This document shows, one piece after another, positions 25,850-33,494 of a DNA stretch of 64,000 nt. The translations under genes were made by a program, and so were the position numbers. The notes below the pieces were generated by a model that saw nothing but the letters and a program-made list of their open reading frames with translations, was not told the origin of the DNA and made no database searches. Source of the stretch: Nocardioides daedukensis (GTDB taxonomy: Bacteria > Actinomycetota > Actinomycetes > Propionibacteriales > Nocardioidaceae); NCBI RefSeq assembly GCF_013408415.1, contig NZ_JACCAA010000001.1, positions 124,001 to 188,000 on the forward strand, written 5' to 3'. The first letter of the stretch is position 1. The number at the start of each line of letters is the position of its first letter.

Positions 25850-26512
25850 TCACTGGCCTGCGCTGGCGAGCGGGCTGCGCCGCAAGGAGGAAACCAGATC
25901 CCTGGGTCCGTCATAGACCCACTCGGCCCCGGCTTCGCTGAGCGTGTCGGCGCAGATGCCGCCGGTACGCAGGCCGATGCACGGGAACCCGGCAGCCTGC
26001 GCGGCCCGGGCGTCCCACACGGCGTCGCCGATGACGATGGGGCGTTCGGCACCCACGCGCTGTGCCGCGGCGAGCAGGAGGTCGGGGGAGGGCTTGCTGG
26101 CCTGCACGTCCGAACCGCTCACGATCTCGGACAGGTGGTGCGCGCCGGAGATGTGGGTGAGGAGCTCTTGGGTGACCTCCTCCTCCCCGGAGCTGGCCAG
26201 GACGAGCCGGTGGCTGGACGAGAGTCGCTCGAGGAGCTCGCTGGCACCGTCGATCTCGTCGAGCGTGGGCAGGAACGCGCGGAAGTGCTGGTCGTGTGCC
26301 TCCCGCACCTGGTCGCCGACCGCCCACTCGGCTGAGTCGCCCGCCACGTGCGCGACGAGCTTGTCCCCGCCCATCCCGATCGCTGCGTGCAGATCGACCG
26401 CGCGGACCCTCAGTCCCACGTCGCGAAAGGCCTGCTGCCAGGCCAGGACGTGCTGATAGACCGAGTCAACCAGCGTGCCGTCCAGGTCGAGGATGACCGT
26501 GTCGTGCTTCAT
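25850..26512 (-). CDS. HAD-superfamily phosphatase (phosphoglycolate phosphatase-like)
   Basis: 220 residues. Motif [10 protein letters not shown], motif [12 protein letters not shown], motif III around KPSPDLLL and motif [14 protein letters not shown] are all present, with an alpha-helical cap at residues ~20-80. Subfamily IA; probably acts on phosphosugars or phosphoglycolate. Start overlaps the stop of the acidic small gene by ATGA; 13 bases separate it from the phosphoketolase gene, so they likely work in one carbon pathway. Confidence 0.88.
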   Translation of the reverse strand: MKHDTVILDLDGTLVDSVYQHVLAWQQAFRDVGLRVRAVDLHAAIGMGGDKLVAHVAGDSAEWAVGDQVREAHDQHFRAFLPTLDEIDGASELLERLSSSHRLVLASSGEEEVTQELLTHISGAHHLSEIVSGSDVQASKPSPDLLLAAAQRVGAERPIVIGDAVWDARAAQAAGFPCIGLRTGGICADTLSEAGAEWVYDGPRDLVSSLRRSPLASAGQ

Positions 26513-26682
26513 TCCACCTCACTCTCGGGATCGACATCGTCAACGTGTGCAGGCGTCTCCGTGTCGAGGTCGTCGTCATGCGCCTCGGTCTCGACGTCGT
26601 CGGGATCGAGGGTCTCGGTCTCGTGCTCCATCGGCTCGTCATCGCGCGGAGTGGGGCCCAGGTCGTGCTCTGTGTCGCTCAT
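26509..26682 (-). CDS. Very acidic small protein, 57 residues
   Basis: Encodes MSDTEHDLGPTPRDDEPMEH followed by Glu/Asp/Thr-rich sequence with repeated ETE and DDV elements; no hydrophobic core, probably disordered. ATG at 26682 with AAAGG ten bases upstream; stop overlaps the HAD start by ATGA, which makes a real translated gene likely. No family recognised. Confidence 0.6.
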   Translation of the reverse strand: MSDTEHDLGPTPRDDEPMEHETETLDPDDVETEAHDDDLDTETPAHVDDVDPESEVE

Positions 26683-26707
26683 GGTCAGTTGCCTTTCTGT
26701 GTTCGTC

Positions 26708-27883
26708 TCACCCTGCGGGGTACGCCGGGCAGGTGGCGTGCGGATCCGTGCCAGGGCCCGACCGGAGGATCAGCCGACGAGCGATCCGATCAGCAGCATC
26801 AGGCCGAGCACGACCAAGATCCCTACGACCACCATGAGCAGCACCATGGCGCGGCTCTTCTCGGCAGGTCGGGTTCCCTCGTCCTGTGGGCTGTGGTTCA
26901 TCGGTGCCTCCATCTGTTTGGGATTGGTGTGCCAGGTCGCGCAGTGCCGGAAGGACCTCGCGACCGAACGCGTGGATCATGTCTGCGTAGTTCGGGCCCA
27001 TGTTGGAGATGTAGAGCTCCTCGAAACCGGCTTCCACATAGGGGCGCAGGCTCTCGATGTGCTGATCGGTGTCGTTGCCACACGACACCGAGGAACGGGT
27101 CTGCTCCTTGGTCACCAGCTCGGCCGCCTGCTCGAAGTGACGGGGGGAGGGCAGGACCTGGGCGAGCTCGCCGGGGAGCCCCGAGGTGCCCCAGAGCCGG
27201 TGCGCGATCTCGACACCCTCGTCCTGCGTCGGAGCCCAGGCCACCTTGCTCCCGGCCTGGGCGGGCTTGCCACCCGAGGCGTCGCGGAAGCGGGAGAGGA
27301 GCTCGGTGTCGGGCGAGGTGGTGATGTAGCCGTCGCCGATCCGAGCCGCCAGGTCCGTGGCCTTGGGGCCGAACCCCGAGAGATAGATCGGGGGCGGAGT
27401 GTCGGGGATGGTGTAGATGCGTGCCGTGTCGACTGTGTAGAAACGCCCACGGTGGTTGACGAAGTCGCCCTGCCACAGTTCGCGGATCAGCCCGACGGCC
27501 TCTTCCAACATCTCCAGACGGACGTCCAGACTCGGCCACGCTTCACCGAGGATGTGTTCGTTGAGCGCCTCGCCCGTGCCCAGCCCGAGGGTGAAACCTC
27601 CCTTGAGCATGGTGGCGCTGGTGGCCGCTGCCTGCGCCACGACGACCGGGTTCACCCGCATGGTGGGGCAGGTGACGGCCGTGGTGACCGGCAGGGAGCA
27701 GGCTTGGGACAGAGCACCGATCACCGACCAGACGAAGGGGCTCTGACCCTGCTCGTCGTTCCACGGGTGGAAGTGATCGCTGATCCAGAGGCTCTCGAAG
27801 CCAGCCTGCTCGGCCATCACCGCCTGCTCGACCAACTGGGCGGGAGTGAACTCCTCGCAGGAGAGGAAGTAGCCCAGACGCAT
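26708..27883 (-). CDS. F420-dependent luciferase-like oxidoreductase
   Basis: 391 residues by the open frame. The first ~325 match the F420-dependent LLM family: GYFLSCEEFTPAQLVEQAVMAEQAGFESLWISDHFHPW, TTAVTCPTMRVNPVVVAQAAAT and FTLGLGTGEALNEHILG. Paralogue of the gene at 20163. The normal C-terminus is near FGREVLPALRDLAHQ; the ~65 residues after that are Arg/Pro/Gly-rich, lack family similarity and overlap a better gene in another frame (26770-26901). So the tail may be a recent read-through from a lost stop. Start ATG at 27883 with AAGGAG; SigB-type promoter upstream. Confidence 0.83.
   Translation of the reverse strand: MRLGYFLSCEEFTPAQLVEQAVMAEQAGFESLWISDHFHPWNDEQGQSPFVWSVIGALSQACSLPVTTAVTCPTMRVNPVVVAQAAATSATMLKGGFTLGLGTGEALNEHILGEAWPSLDVRLEMLEEAVGLIRELWQGDFVNHRGRFYTVDTARIYTIPDTPPPIYLSGFGPKATDLAARIGDGYITTSPDTELLSRFRDASGGKPAQAGSKVAWAPTQDEGVEIAHRLWGTSGLPGELAQVLPSPRHFEQAAELVTKEQTRSSVSCGNDTDQHIESLRPYVEAGFEELYISNMGPNYADMIHAFGREVLPALRDLAHQSQTDGGTDEPQPTGRGNPTCREEPRHGAAHGGRRDLGRARPDAADRIARRLILRSGPGTDPHATCPAYPAG
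26770..26901 (-). CDS. Small single-pass membrane protein, 43 residues
   Basis: Starts ATG at 26901 with GGAGG 6 bases upstream. A polar N-terminus of ~18 residues (MNHSPQDEGTRPAEKSRA) precedes one strong membrane helix (MVLLMVVVGILVVLGLMLLIGSLVG) that ends the protein. Lies out of frame inside the tail of the F420 oxidoreductase frame. The ribosome binding site and the clean helix argue that it is a true gene. No family recognised. Confidence 0.6.
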   Translation of the reverse strand: MNHSPQDEGTRPAEKSRAMVLLMVVVGILVVLGLMLLIGSLVG

Positions 27884-27918
27884 GGCGCTCCTTGGGTCGA
27901 CATCGGTGTGCCCGCGCG

Positions 27919-27943
27919 GTACCCGGAGCAAGGAGTGTCATGC
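27919..27943 (-). promoter_or_regulatory. SigB-type promoter for F420 oxidoreductase
   Basis: Minus strand GCAT-N15-GGGTAC, 35 bases before the ATG. Confidence 0.6.
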
Positions 27944-27959
27944 GCGGCGGCCGGCGCCC

Positions 27960-28547
27960 TCAACTGTCGAACGCTGCCCTGAGGGTCGACCCCACGTCCA
28001 CGCCGAGCAGTTGGCCCCCGACGACGTCCCCGAAGTAGTGAGCGCCCTGGTGCACCCGGGCGTGGCCTGCTCCCACGGTCAACAGCGCGGTCAGCAAGCG
28101 GAGTCTCGGCGAGAGGTGCGGCCACAGCAGGGTGGCTGCGGTGGTTGCGATGGCAGCGTGCCCCGACGGATAGGAAGGGCCGTCGGGCGGGGCGTCGTCG
28201 AGCAGGCGTACGTCCGGATCGACCCGCGCCGGTCGGAGCCGGGGGAGGAGGCGCTTGATGGCCACCTCGGATGGCTTCTCGATCGGAAGCGCGAGCGCTG
28301 CGCTCATTGCGAGACGGGGGTGGTTGGTTCGCCATGCGACCACTGCCAGGAGCGGCGGGATCCCCGGTGTGCCGAGCTGCTGCACAGGCCACCACCACGC
28401 GTGGTGGACCCGATCCCGGTTGGTCGCACGCATCGCGGACAGCTCCCCGGGCCCCGGTCTGCCGGCCAGATGGCTGCCCAGCAGCACGCATCCGAGTGCC
28501 GCCAAGACCGCGAGCGCTGCCTGGTTGCGTCGCGTGGTTGCAGTCAT
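27960..28547 (-). CDS. PAP2-family membrane phosphatase
   Basis: 195 residues with several membrane helices. All three phosphatase motifs are readable: K-x6-RP (KRLLPRLRP), PSGH (PSYPSGHAA) and R-x5-H-x3-D (ARVHQGAHYFGDV). Acts on lipid or isoprenoid phosphates on the outer face of the membrane. ATG at 28547 chosen because GGGTAC ends 8 bases before it; a longer frame upstream is Arg-rich and covers the promoter region. Probably a leaderless stress gene, divergent from the PP2C regulator. Confidence 0.87.
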   Translation of the reverse strand: MTATTRRNQAALAVLAALGCVLLGSHLAGRPGPGELSAMRATNRDRVHHAWWWPVQQLGTPGIPPLLAVVAWRTNHPRLAMSAALALPIEKPSEVAIKRLLPRLRPARVDPDVRLLDDAPPDGPSYPSGHAAIATTAATLLWPHLSPRLRLLTALLTVGAGHARVHQGAHYFGDVVGGQLLGVDVGSTLRAAFDS

Positions 28548-28555
28548 GGCCGGTG

Positions 28556-28580
28556 GTACCCGTGGCCAGGGTTCGCATGC
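28556..28580 (-). promoter_or_regulatory. SigB-type promoter for PAP2 gene
   Basis: Minus strand GCAT-N15-GGGTAC ending 8 bases before the ATG. Confidence 0.6.
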
Positions 28581-28712
28581 TGCGACACGTGTGTCCACGG
28601 ACCCGACGATGCGCTCGATCCTGCCGCGGACCTTGGCCCTTGCTCTGTGCTTGGCCCTGGTCTGGCGAAACATTGGGCGCAGATGCCTTGGCGTGCCACT
28701 GAGCCCGCAGTC

Positions 28713-28737
28713 GTATCTCACTGGCAAGATCGGGTAC
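28713..28737 (+). promoter_or_regulatory. SigB-type promoter for the PP2C-HATPase-STAS gene
   Basis: GTAT-N15-GGGTAC, 45 bases before the GTG start. Confidence 0.6.
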
Positions 28738-28782
28738 CAGCCCGCATCCACACGCCATGCACCACACCATCGGGGGTGAACC

Positions 28783-30240
28783 GTGCCGTCCACTGCTACA
28801 GATGTCCAGATCCCAACTGGGTTGCCGGTGCTACCCGGCGCCTCACTCGGTGCGCGCTACGTGATGAGTGGCGTGGAGCCGTTGAACAAGGGAGACACGC
28901 TGGATGCGCTCCCCTTGTCAGGGGATCGGGTCGCGCTGTTGGTCGCCGATGTGGTCGGGAACGGATTCGCCGCGGCCATCGCGGTCTCGCAGATCAAGGC
29001 CGTGATCCGTGAGCGCCTGGCAGCAGGTGTCGACCTGCGCGAAGTGATGATGAGCGCCGACCGCTATGCCTTCGACCATCCCGAGGTCTGCGCCACCAGC
29101 GCGTGCGTGGCCATCCTGAGCTTGGCGGATGGTGAGCTCGAATGGTGCACGGCTGGGCATCCATCGCCTGTCCGGATGACACCGGGTGCTCCGGCAGAGC
29201 TGTTGTCCTCCCGTCCCAGCAGGCCGCTCGGCGCTGGCGGTAGCGCCACGGTTCATCGCAGCCGTCTGCAGATGGGCGAGACGCTCGGCCTCTACACCAA
29301 TGGCCTCGTGCATTCCCCCGGCCACACGATTGCCGAGGGATATGACCGGCTCCTCGCCGCCTGCGCGACGGCGACCAGCGCACAGAGGCCGGCGGCAGGC
29401 CAGGGGATCGGCGAGTCCCTGTGTGACGACATCCTGCGCGAGACCCTCACCGTCGGCGGCAGTGACGACGCGACGCTGCTGATCGCGACCCGGACCACCG
29501 CACCCGAGTCCTTTCGACTGCACATGTCGGCGGTTCCGGAGAACCTCCCGCTCATCCGCCACCGGATCAACGGTTGGCTGGACAACCTCGGTGCCGGGTT
29601 GATGGACCACGTCGGCCTGGGGCACGCCGTCGTCGAGCTCGCCGCCAATGTGGTGGCCCACGCCTACGTCGATTCCGGTTCCGATGCCGAGCCGGTGGTG
29701 AACATCTCTGCCGGTCTGGGTGCGGACGGAGTCGTAGCGATCACCGTTTCGGATCGGGGCAGGTGGCGCACCAGGCCCTCGTCCGGACGCGGGTTGATGA
29801 TGGCAGCCGGGCTCGCCGACAGCCTGAAGGTGGATCGGTCCCACGAGGGGACGACGGTCACCCTCACCCAGCGCCTGACACGTCCCGTTCCGCTCCTGCA
29901 GGAGGTCGCGCCCGAGTCGGAGAACACGCTCGACGTGCCGGAGGAGCTCGAGACGTATGCCGAGCCCGGCCTGATGGCAGCCATCGGCCCGGTCGACGAG
30001 CTGTCGGTGGACCTGTTCGACGCAGCGTTGACCCGGGCGACGCGTGCGGGCACTGCCGATGCGGTCATCGACCTCACCGGGATCACCCATCTGGCCAGCC
30101 CCGGGATCCAGACGCTGTTCGACTACATCGCGCGCAGCAAGCGGACCGGCACCACCCTGAGCCTGCGAGCTCCCGCGACCTCGCCGGCGGGACAGATCCT
30201 CAAGCTGGTCGACCTCTCGACCACCTCTGCGCTGAATTGA
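28783..30240 (+). CDS. Fused PP2C (SpoIIE)-HATPase-STAS partner-switch protein
   Basis: 485 residues in three parts. Residues ~20-230: SpoIIE/RsbU-type PP2C phosphatase (LLVADVVGNGFAAAIA with D56, and GSDDATLL near the end). Residues ~240-355: RsbW-like HATPase with the N box VVELAANVVAHAYV and SDRGRWRTRPSSGRGLMMA. Residues ~385-480: STAS domain with LTGITHLASPGIQTLF, where Ser in ASPG is at the usual phosphorylation site. These are phosphatase, kinase and anti-anti-sigma roles of a SigB partner switch in one chain. GTG start with GGGGGTGA. Transcribed from a SigB-type promoter, so it may feed back on the sigma factor encoded at 34225. No sensor domain is seen. Confidence 0.85.
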   Translation: MPSTATDVQIPTGLPVLPGASLGARYVMSGVEPLNKGDTLDALPLSGDRVALLVADVVGNGFAAAIAVSQIKAVIRERLAAGVDLREVMMSADRYAFDHPEVCATSACVAILSLADGELEWCTAGHPSPVRMTPGAPAELLSSRPSRPLGAGGSATVHRSRLQMGETLGLYTNGLVHSPGHTIAEGYDRLLAACATATSAQRPAAGQGIGESLCDDILRETLTVGGSDDATLLIATRTTAPESFRLHMSAVPENLPLIRHRINGWLDNLGAGLMDHVGLGHAVVELAANVVAHAYVDSGSDAEPVVNISAGLGADGVVAITVSDRGRWRTRPSSGRGLMMAAGLADSLKVDRSHEGTTVTLTQRLTRPVPLLQEVAPESENTLDVPEELETYAEPGLMAAIGPVDELSVDLFDAALTRATRAGTADAVIDLTGITHLASPGIQTLFDYIARSKRTGTTLSLRAPATSPAGQILKLVDLSTTSALN

Positions 30241-30259
30241 ATCGAGCAGGTTCGGGTAC
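30234..30259 (+). promoter_or_regulatory. SigB-type promoter for csbD-like operon
   Basis: GAAT-N16-GGGTAC, overlapping the end of the previous gene and lying 43 bases before the ATG. Confidence 0.6.
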
Positions 30260-30302
30260 CACCGCCACGTCCGATTGTTCCGTAATCACAGGAGGTGGCC
30301 CC

Positions 30303-30494
30303 ATGGGTGCCGATGACAAGTTCGAGAACAAGACGCAGGATCTCGCTGGACGCGGCAAGGAAGCCGCTGGAGCAGCGATGGGTGATGACGACCTGAAGGC
30401 CGAGGGAAAGGCCGACCAGGGCAAGGCCAAGGCGAAGGACAAGCTCGAGCACGCCAAGGACAAGGTCGCCGGCAAGATCGACGACGTGCTCTGA
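30303..30494 (+). CDS. CsbD family stress protein
   Basis: 63 residues, hydrophilic and Lys/Ala/Asp-rich. DKFENKTQDLAGRGKEAAGAAMGDDDLKAEGKADQGKAK is the CsbD pattern. In Bacillus subtilis, csbD is a SigB-dependent gene of unknown biochemical role; the SigB-type promoter here agrees. ATG with AGGAGG. Followed 63 bases later by the DUF5709 gene. Confidence 0.9.
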   Translation: MGADDKFENKTQDLAGRGKEAAGAAMGDDDLKAEGKADQGKAKAKDKLEHAKDKVAGKIDDVL

Positions 30495-30557
30495 CTCCAC
30501 GTCGACCGGCAAGCGACTACGAGTCGCCAGCAGACGACGTACGAGGAGGAACGCATC

Positions 30558-30965
30558 ATGAGCGAGGACCAGCTTCAACCACAGGACTCCCTGGACGATC
30601 GGGGAGTCGATGACGTGCTCGACGAGGGGTTCTCGCCTCCTGAGCGTCCCCGCGGGGTCACTGCCAAGGGCGTGACCCCGCTGGAGGAGCTCGAGGGCGA
30701 GACGCTCGATGAGCGTCTGGCCCAAGAAGAGCCGGACGTCTTCGAGGAGGTGGACTCCGAGCGCGACGCCGAGGTGCTCGACGGGCCCGTGTCCGGAGAG
30801 GTCGGAGATGAACGCTCGGGCCGTCTGGTCGCCCCCGACCAAGGCTTGGGTGAGGACGTCACGTCCGAACTCATCGCCGAGGACGCAGGCATCGATGGCG
30901 CCGGCGCCTCCGCGGAGGAGGCGGCCATGCACGAGGTCGACGAGGCCGAGGGCGATCAGCCCTGA
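30558..30965 (+). CDS. DUF5709 protein
   Basis: 135 residues, very acidic. The N-terminal motif DDRGVDDVLDEGFSPPERPRGVTAKGVTPLEE and GETLDERLAQEEPDV identifies the actinobacterial DUF5709 family, function unknown, commonly near stress genes. ATG at 30558 with GAGGAGGAA. No promoter of its own found, so probably transcribed with the csbD-like gene. Confidence 0.87.
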   Translation: MSEDQLQPQDSLDDRGVDDVLDEGFSPPERPRGVTAKGVTPLEELEGETLDERLAQEEPDVFEEVDSERDAEVLDGPVSGEVGDERSGRLVAPDQGLGEDVTSELIAEDAGIDGAGASAEEAAMHEVDEAEGDQP

Positions 30966-30998
30966 ACGGCGCTGGCCAAGGACAACGGAACGGAGTTC

Positions 30999-31547
30999 AT
31001 GACAGTGGAACAACAAGCATCGCCACGCAAGATCGCCTTTCTCGTCGCCGCTGAAGGCATCGAGCAGGTGGAGCTCACCCAACCGTGGGAGGCGTTGAAG
31101 GCCGCAGGCTGGCAGCCCGAACTGCTCTCCCCGGAGTCCGGTGAGGTCCAGGCCTACAACCACTTGGACAAGGGCGACACCTTCCCGGTCGACCAGACGG
31201 TCGGCCAAGCACGACCCGAGGACTACAGCGCCTTGGTGCTGCCCGGAGGGGTGGCCAACCCGGACGCCCTGCGCATGGACAAGGACGCGGTCGCCTTCGT
31301 GCGTGACTACATGGCGAGCGAGCGGCCGGTGGCTGCGATCTGCCACGCGATCTGGACCTTGGTGGAGGCCGAGTGCGTGAAGGGCCGGACACTCACGTCC
31401 TGGCCCAGTCTGGAGACCGACGTGAGGAACGCCGGCGGCGACTGGGTCGATCGTGAGGTCGCGATTGATGGCAACCTCATCACGAGCCGCAATCCGGACG
31501 ACATTCCCGCGTTCAACAAAGCCCTGTTGGACGCCTTGGACCAGTGA
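30999..31547 (+). CDS. DJ-1/PfpI family protein
   Basis: 182 residues. Contains the nucleophile elbow AAICHAIWTLVEA with the catalytic Cys and His, the family's VLPGGVANPDALR segment and LTSWPSLETDVRNAGGDWVDREVAIDGNLITSRNPDDIPAF. Members act as glyoxalase/deglycase-like or general stress enzymes. ATG at 30999, RBS GGAG. Close relatives are often called PfpI endopeptidase; peptidase activity is not implied by the sequence. Confidence 0.88.
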   Translation: MTVEQQASPRKIAFLVAAEGIEQVELTQPWEALKAAGWQPELLSPESGEVQAYNHLDKGDTFPVDQTVGQARPEDYSALVLPGGVANPDALRMDKDAVAFVRDYMASERPVAAICHAIWTLVEAECVKGRTLTSWPSLETDVRNAGGDWVDREVAIDGNLITSRNPDDIPAFNKALLDALDQ

Positions 31548-31584
31548 GTCCCAGTGCGTGTCCTGAGCAGCACGCGCAGGAGGA

Positions 31585-31590
31585 TAGGCT
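31585..31590 (+). promoter_or_regulatory. -10 box for leaderless ANTAR regulator
   Basis: TAGGCT seven bases before the ATG at 31598. The same hexamer stands six bases before the gene at 35161. Confidence 0.4.
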
Positions 31591-31597
31591 CCGACCC

Positions 31598-32347
31598 ATG
31601 CAGACCGGAGCACCCGGCGGCGACACGGGTCCGTGGTTCGCCGCACTCAGCCAGGAACTGATGAAGCAGGCCGACGTGAAGGCCACGCTGGACAAGATCT
31701 GCCAGCGGTCGCTGGACGTCGTGCCGTCCGGAGATTTCGCCGGGATCACGGTGCGGCGCCGTCGTGCGCGGTTGGAGACCCTGGCGCACAGCCACGAGAT
31801 GGCACTGCGCTGTGACGAGCTTCAGTACGACCTCGGCGAGGGGCCGTGCGCCGAGGCCGCGATCGAGGACGAGTCGTTCCTGGTCCGCTCCACCGCAGAT
31901 GATCCGCGCTGGCCTCGCTGGGGCCCGGCAGTGGCGCGGCTCGGAGTGCACTCGCTGATCAGTGTCCAGCTGCCGGGCACGGCGATGGACGCGGACCGGG
32001 ACCCCCTTGGCGCGATCAACATCTATGCCCGCAAGGTGGACGCCTTCACCACCTCCGACCTGGCTCGCGCGAAGCTCTTCGCGATCCATGCGGCCAACGC
32101 GCTGACGACGGCCCAGCAGGTGTCCACGCTCAGCGACGCCGTGGAGGCTCGTCACCAGATCGGGGTCGCGCAAGGCGTGTTGACCCAGCGCTACGGGATC
32201 GATGTGGAACGCGCCTTCGGGATCATGCAGCGCTATTCCAGCCACGCCAACATCAAGCTCCGCGATGTCGCGGTCAGCGTGGTGGAGCTGGGCGAGCTGC
32301 CCGCGGCGTACGACGACCTGTCTCGCCCGGAGAAGCCCACCGGCTGA
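31598..32347 (+). CDS. GAF-ANTAR transcription antiterminator
   Basis: 249 residues. GAF domain at ~20-165 (DLGEGPCAEAAIEDESFLV is the actinobacterial pattern), followed by a C-terminal ANTAR domain (EARHQIGVAQGVLTQRYGIDVERAFGIMQRYSSHANIKLRDVA) that binds paired hexaloop hairpins in nascent RNA and prevents termination. The start is either ATG 31598 with a -10 box just in front (leaderless) or GTG 31544, which overlaps the previous stop by GTGA and would add 18 residues. 31598 fits the family better. Confidence 0.85.
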   Translation: MQTGAPGGDTGPWFAALSQELMKQADVKATLDKICQRSLDVVPSGDFAGITVRRRRARLETLAHSHEMALRCDELQYDLGEGPCAEAAIEDESFLVRSTADDPRWPRWGPAVARLGVHSLISVQLPGTAMDADRDPLGAINIYARKVDAFTTSDLARAKLFAIHAANALTTAQQVSTLSDAVEARHQIGVAQGVLTQRYGIDVERAFGIMQRYSSHANIKLRDVAVSVVELGELPAAYDDLSRPEKPTG

Positions 32348-32446
32348 GGCCACGGGGCCGAGTCCCTGACGGTCGGACCCATGTAGTCGAACCCCATGCG
32401 GTGGACCCCCTGAGCAGGCGGGTCCTGGAGAGAAAGAGGCATCGTC

Positions 32447-33433
32447 GTGGTGCGACTGCGTCAGGTGTCGCCAGAGGAGCCGGGGTGGACGCGACGGCGT
32501 GCAGGTCGAGGGTTCGTCCTGCTGGATGCTTCCGGGGAGCGGCTGTGTGACGAGGACGCAGAACGAGTGCGTGCGCTGGCGATCCCGCCGGCGTGGCAGG
32601 ACGTGTGGATCTGTTCGCGCGCCAACGGTCACCTGCAGGCGGTGGGGACCGACGCGGCCGGGCGCAAGCAATACCTCTACCACCCGCAGTGGCGACTGCA
32701 GCGCGACGCCGAGAAGTTCGACCGTGTGCTGGAGCTGGGGAGGGTGATGCCTCGTGTGCGCAAACGGATCGATCGTGATCTCGCCGTTGACGGGATGCCC
32801 GCGTCGCGCGCCACTGCACTGGCAGTCCGGTTGCTGGACCGCGGATACTTCAGGATCGGCAGTGACGCCTATGCCGACGAGCACGGCAGCATCGGGCTGA
32901 CAACGCTCGAGAGGGAGCACGTTCGTCGACAGGGCAAGGAGCTGGTCTTCGCCTTCATCGGCAAGTCCGGTGTTGAGCACGACGTCAGGCTCGACGATCC
33001 GAGCTGTCTGGAAGCGATCGCGGACCTGCGTCGACGTCGCGGGGGATTCGCGCAACTGCTTGCGGTCAAGGAAGGGCGCCGCTGGCGGCGCCTGACCCCG
33101 GAAGAGGTCAATGCCTACATCCGCGAGATCTCCGGACTGGAATCCACGGCCAAGGACTTCCGTACCTGGCACGCCACGGTCCTCGCCGCCGCAGCACTGG
33201 CCGACGGGGAGATTCCGAGCAGCCGCACCGCGCGCCGGCGACGTCGCAACGAGGCGATTGCCGAGGTGGCCGGATATCTGGGGAACACCCCGGCGATCGC
33301 ACGCAAGTCCTACGTGGACCCACGGGTCCTGGACCTCTATGACGAGGGATGCACCATCGACGTCGCTGGGGCCTCGTTGCCCGAGGATCAAGGGGTCGTC
33401 GAGCGGGCCGTGCTCCGGCTCCTCGAGGGCTGA
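32447..33433 (+). CDS. DNA topoisomerase IB (poxvirus type)
   Basis: 328 residues. N-terminal domain GFVLLDASGERLCDEDAERVRALAIPPAW, then the catalytic domain with R and K residues (RVRKRIDRDL, FIGKSGVEH, RTWHATVLA) and the tyrosine Y289 in ARKSYVDPRV, which forms the DNA phosphotyrosine link. Relaxes supercoils without ATP. Length and order match bacterial type IB enzymes. GTG start at 32447 with AGAAAGAGG. The bacterial enzymes are common in Actinobacteria near stress genes, as here. Confidence 0.92.
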   Translation: MVRLRQVSPEEPGWTRRRAGRGFVLLDASGERLCDEDAERVRALAIPPAWQDVWICSRANGHLQAVGTDAAGRKQYLYHPQWRLQRDAEKFDRVLELGRVMPRVRKRIDRDLAVDGMPASRATALAVRLLDRGYFRIGSDAYADEHGSIGLTTLEREHVRRQGKELVFAFIGKSGVEHDVRLDDPSCLEAIADLRRRRGGFAQLLAVKEGRRWRRLTPEEVNAYIREISGLESTAKDFRTWHATVLAAAALADGEIPSSRTARRRRRNEAIAEVAGYLGNTPAIARKSYVDPRVLDLYDEGCTIDVAGASLPEDQGVVERAVLRLLEG

Positions 33434-33437
33434 CCTC

Positions 33438-33454
33438 CGAGGGGTCGACCCTCG
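33438..33454 (+). terminator. Possible terminator hairpin after topoisomerase gene
   Basis: CGAGGG and CCCTCG separated by 5 bases, four bases after the stop; no T-run. It may serve both converging transcripts. Confidence 0.35.
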
Positions 33455-33494
33455 AGGAGTCGTTGAGCGAGAATCGCGCTGAGTGGGAGTCCGG

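Noticed and set aside
30999..31547. PfpI as an intracellular protease
   Set aside because: Sequence supports only the DJ-1/PfpI fold and nucleophile; protease activity is not shown for most members.
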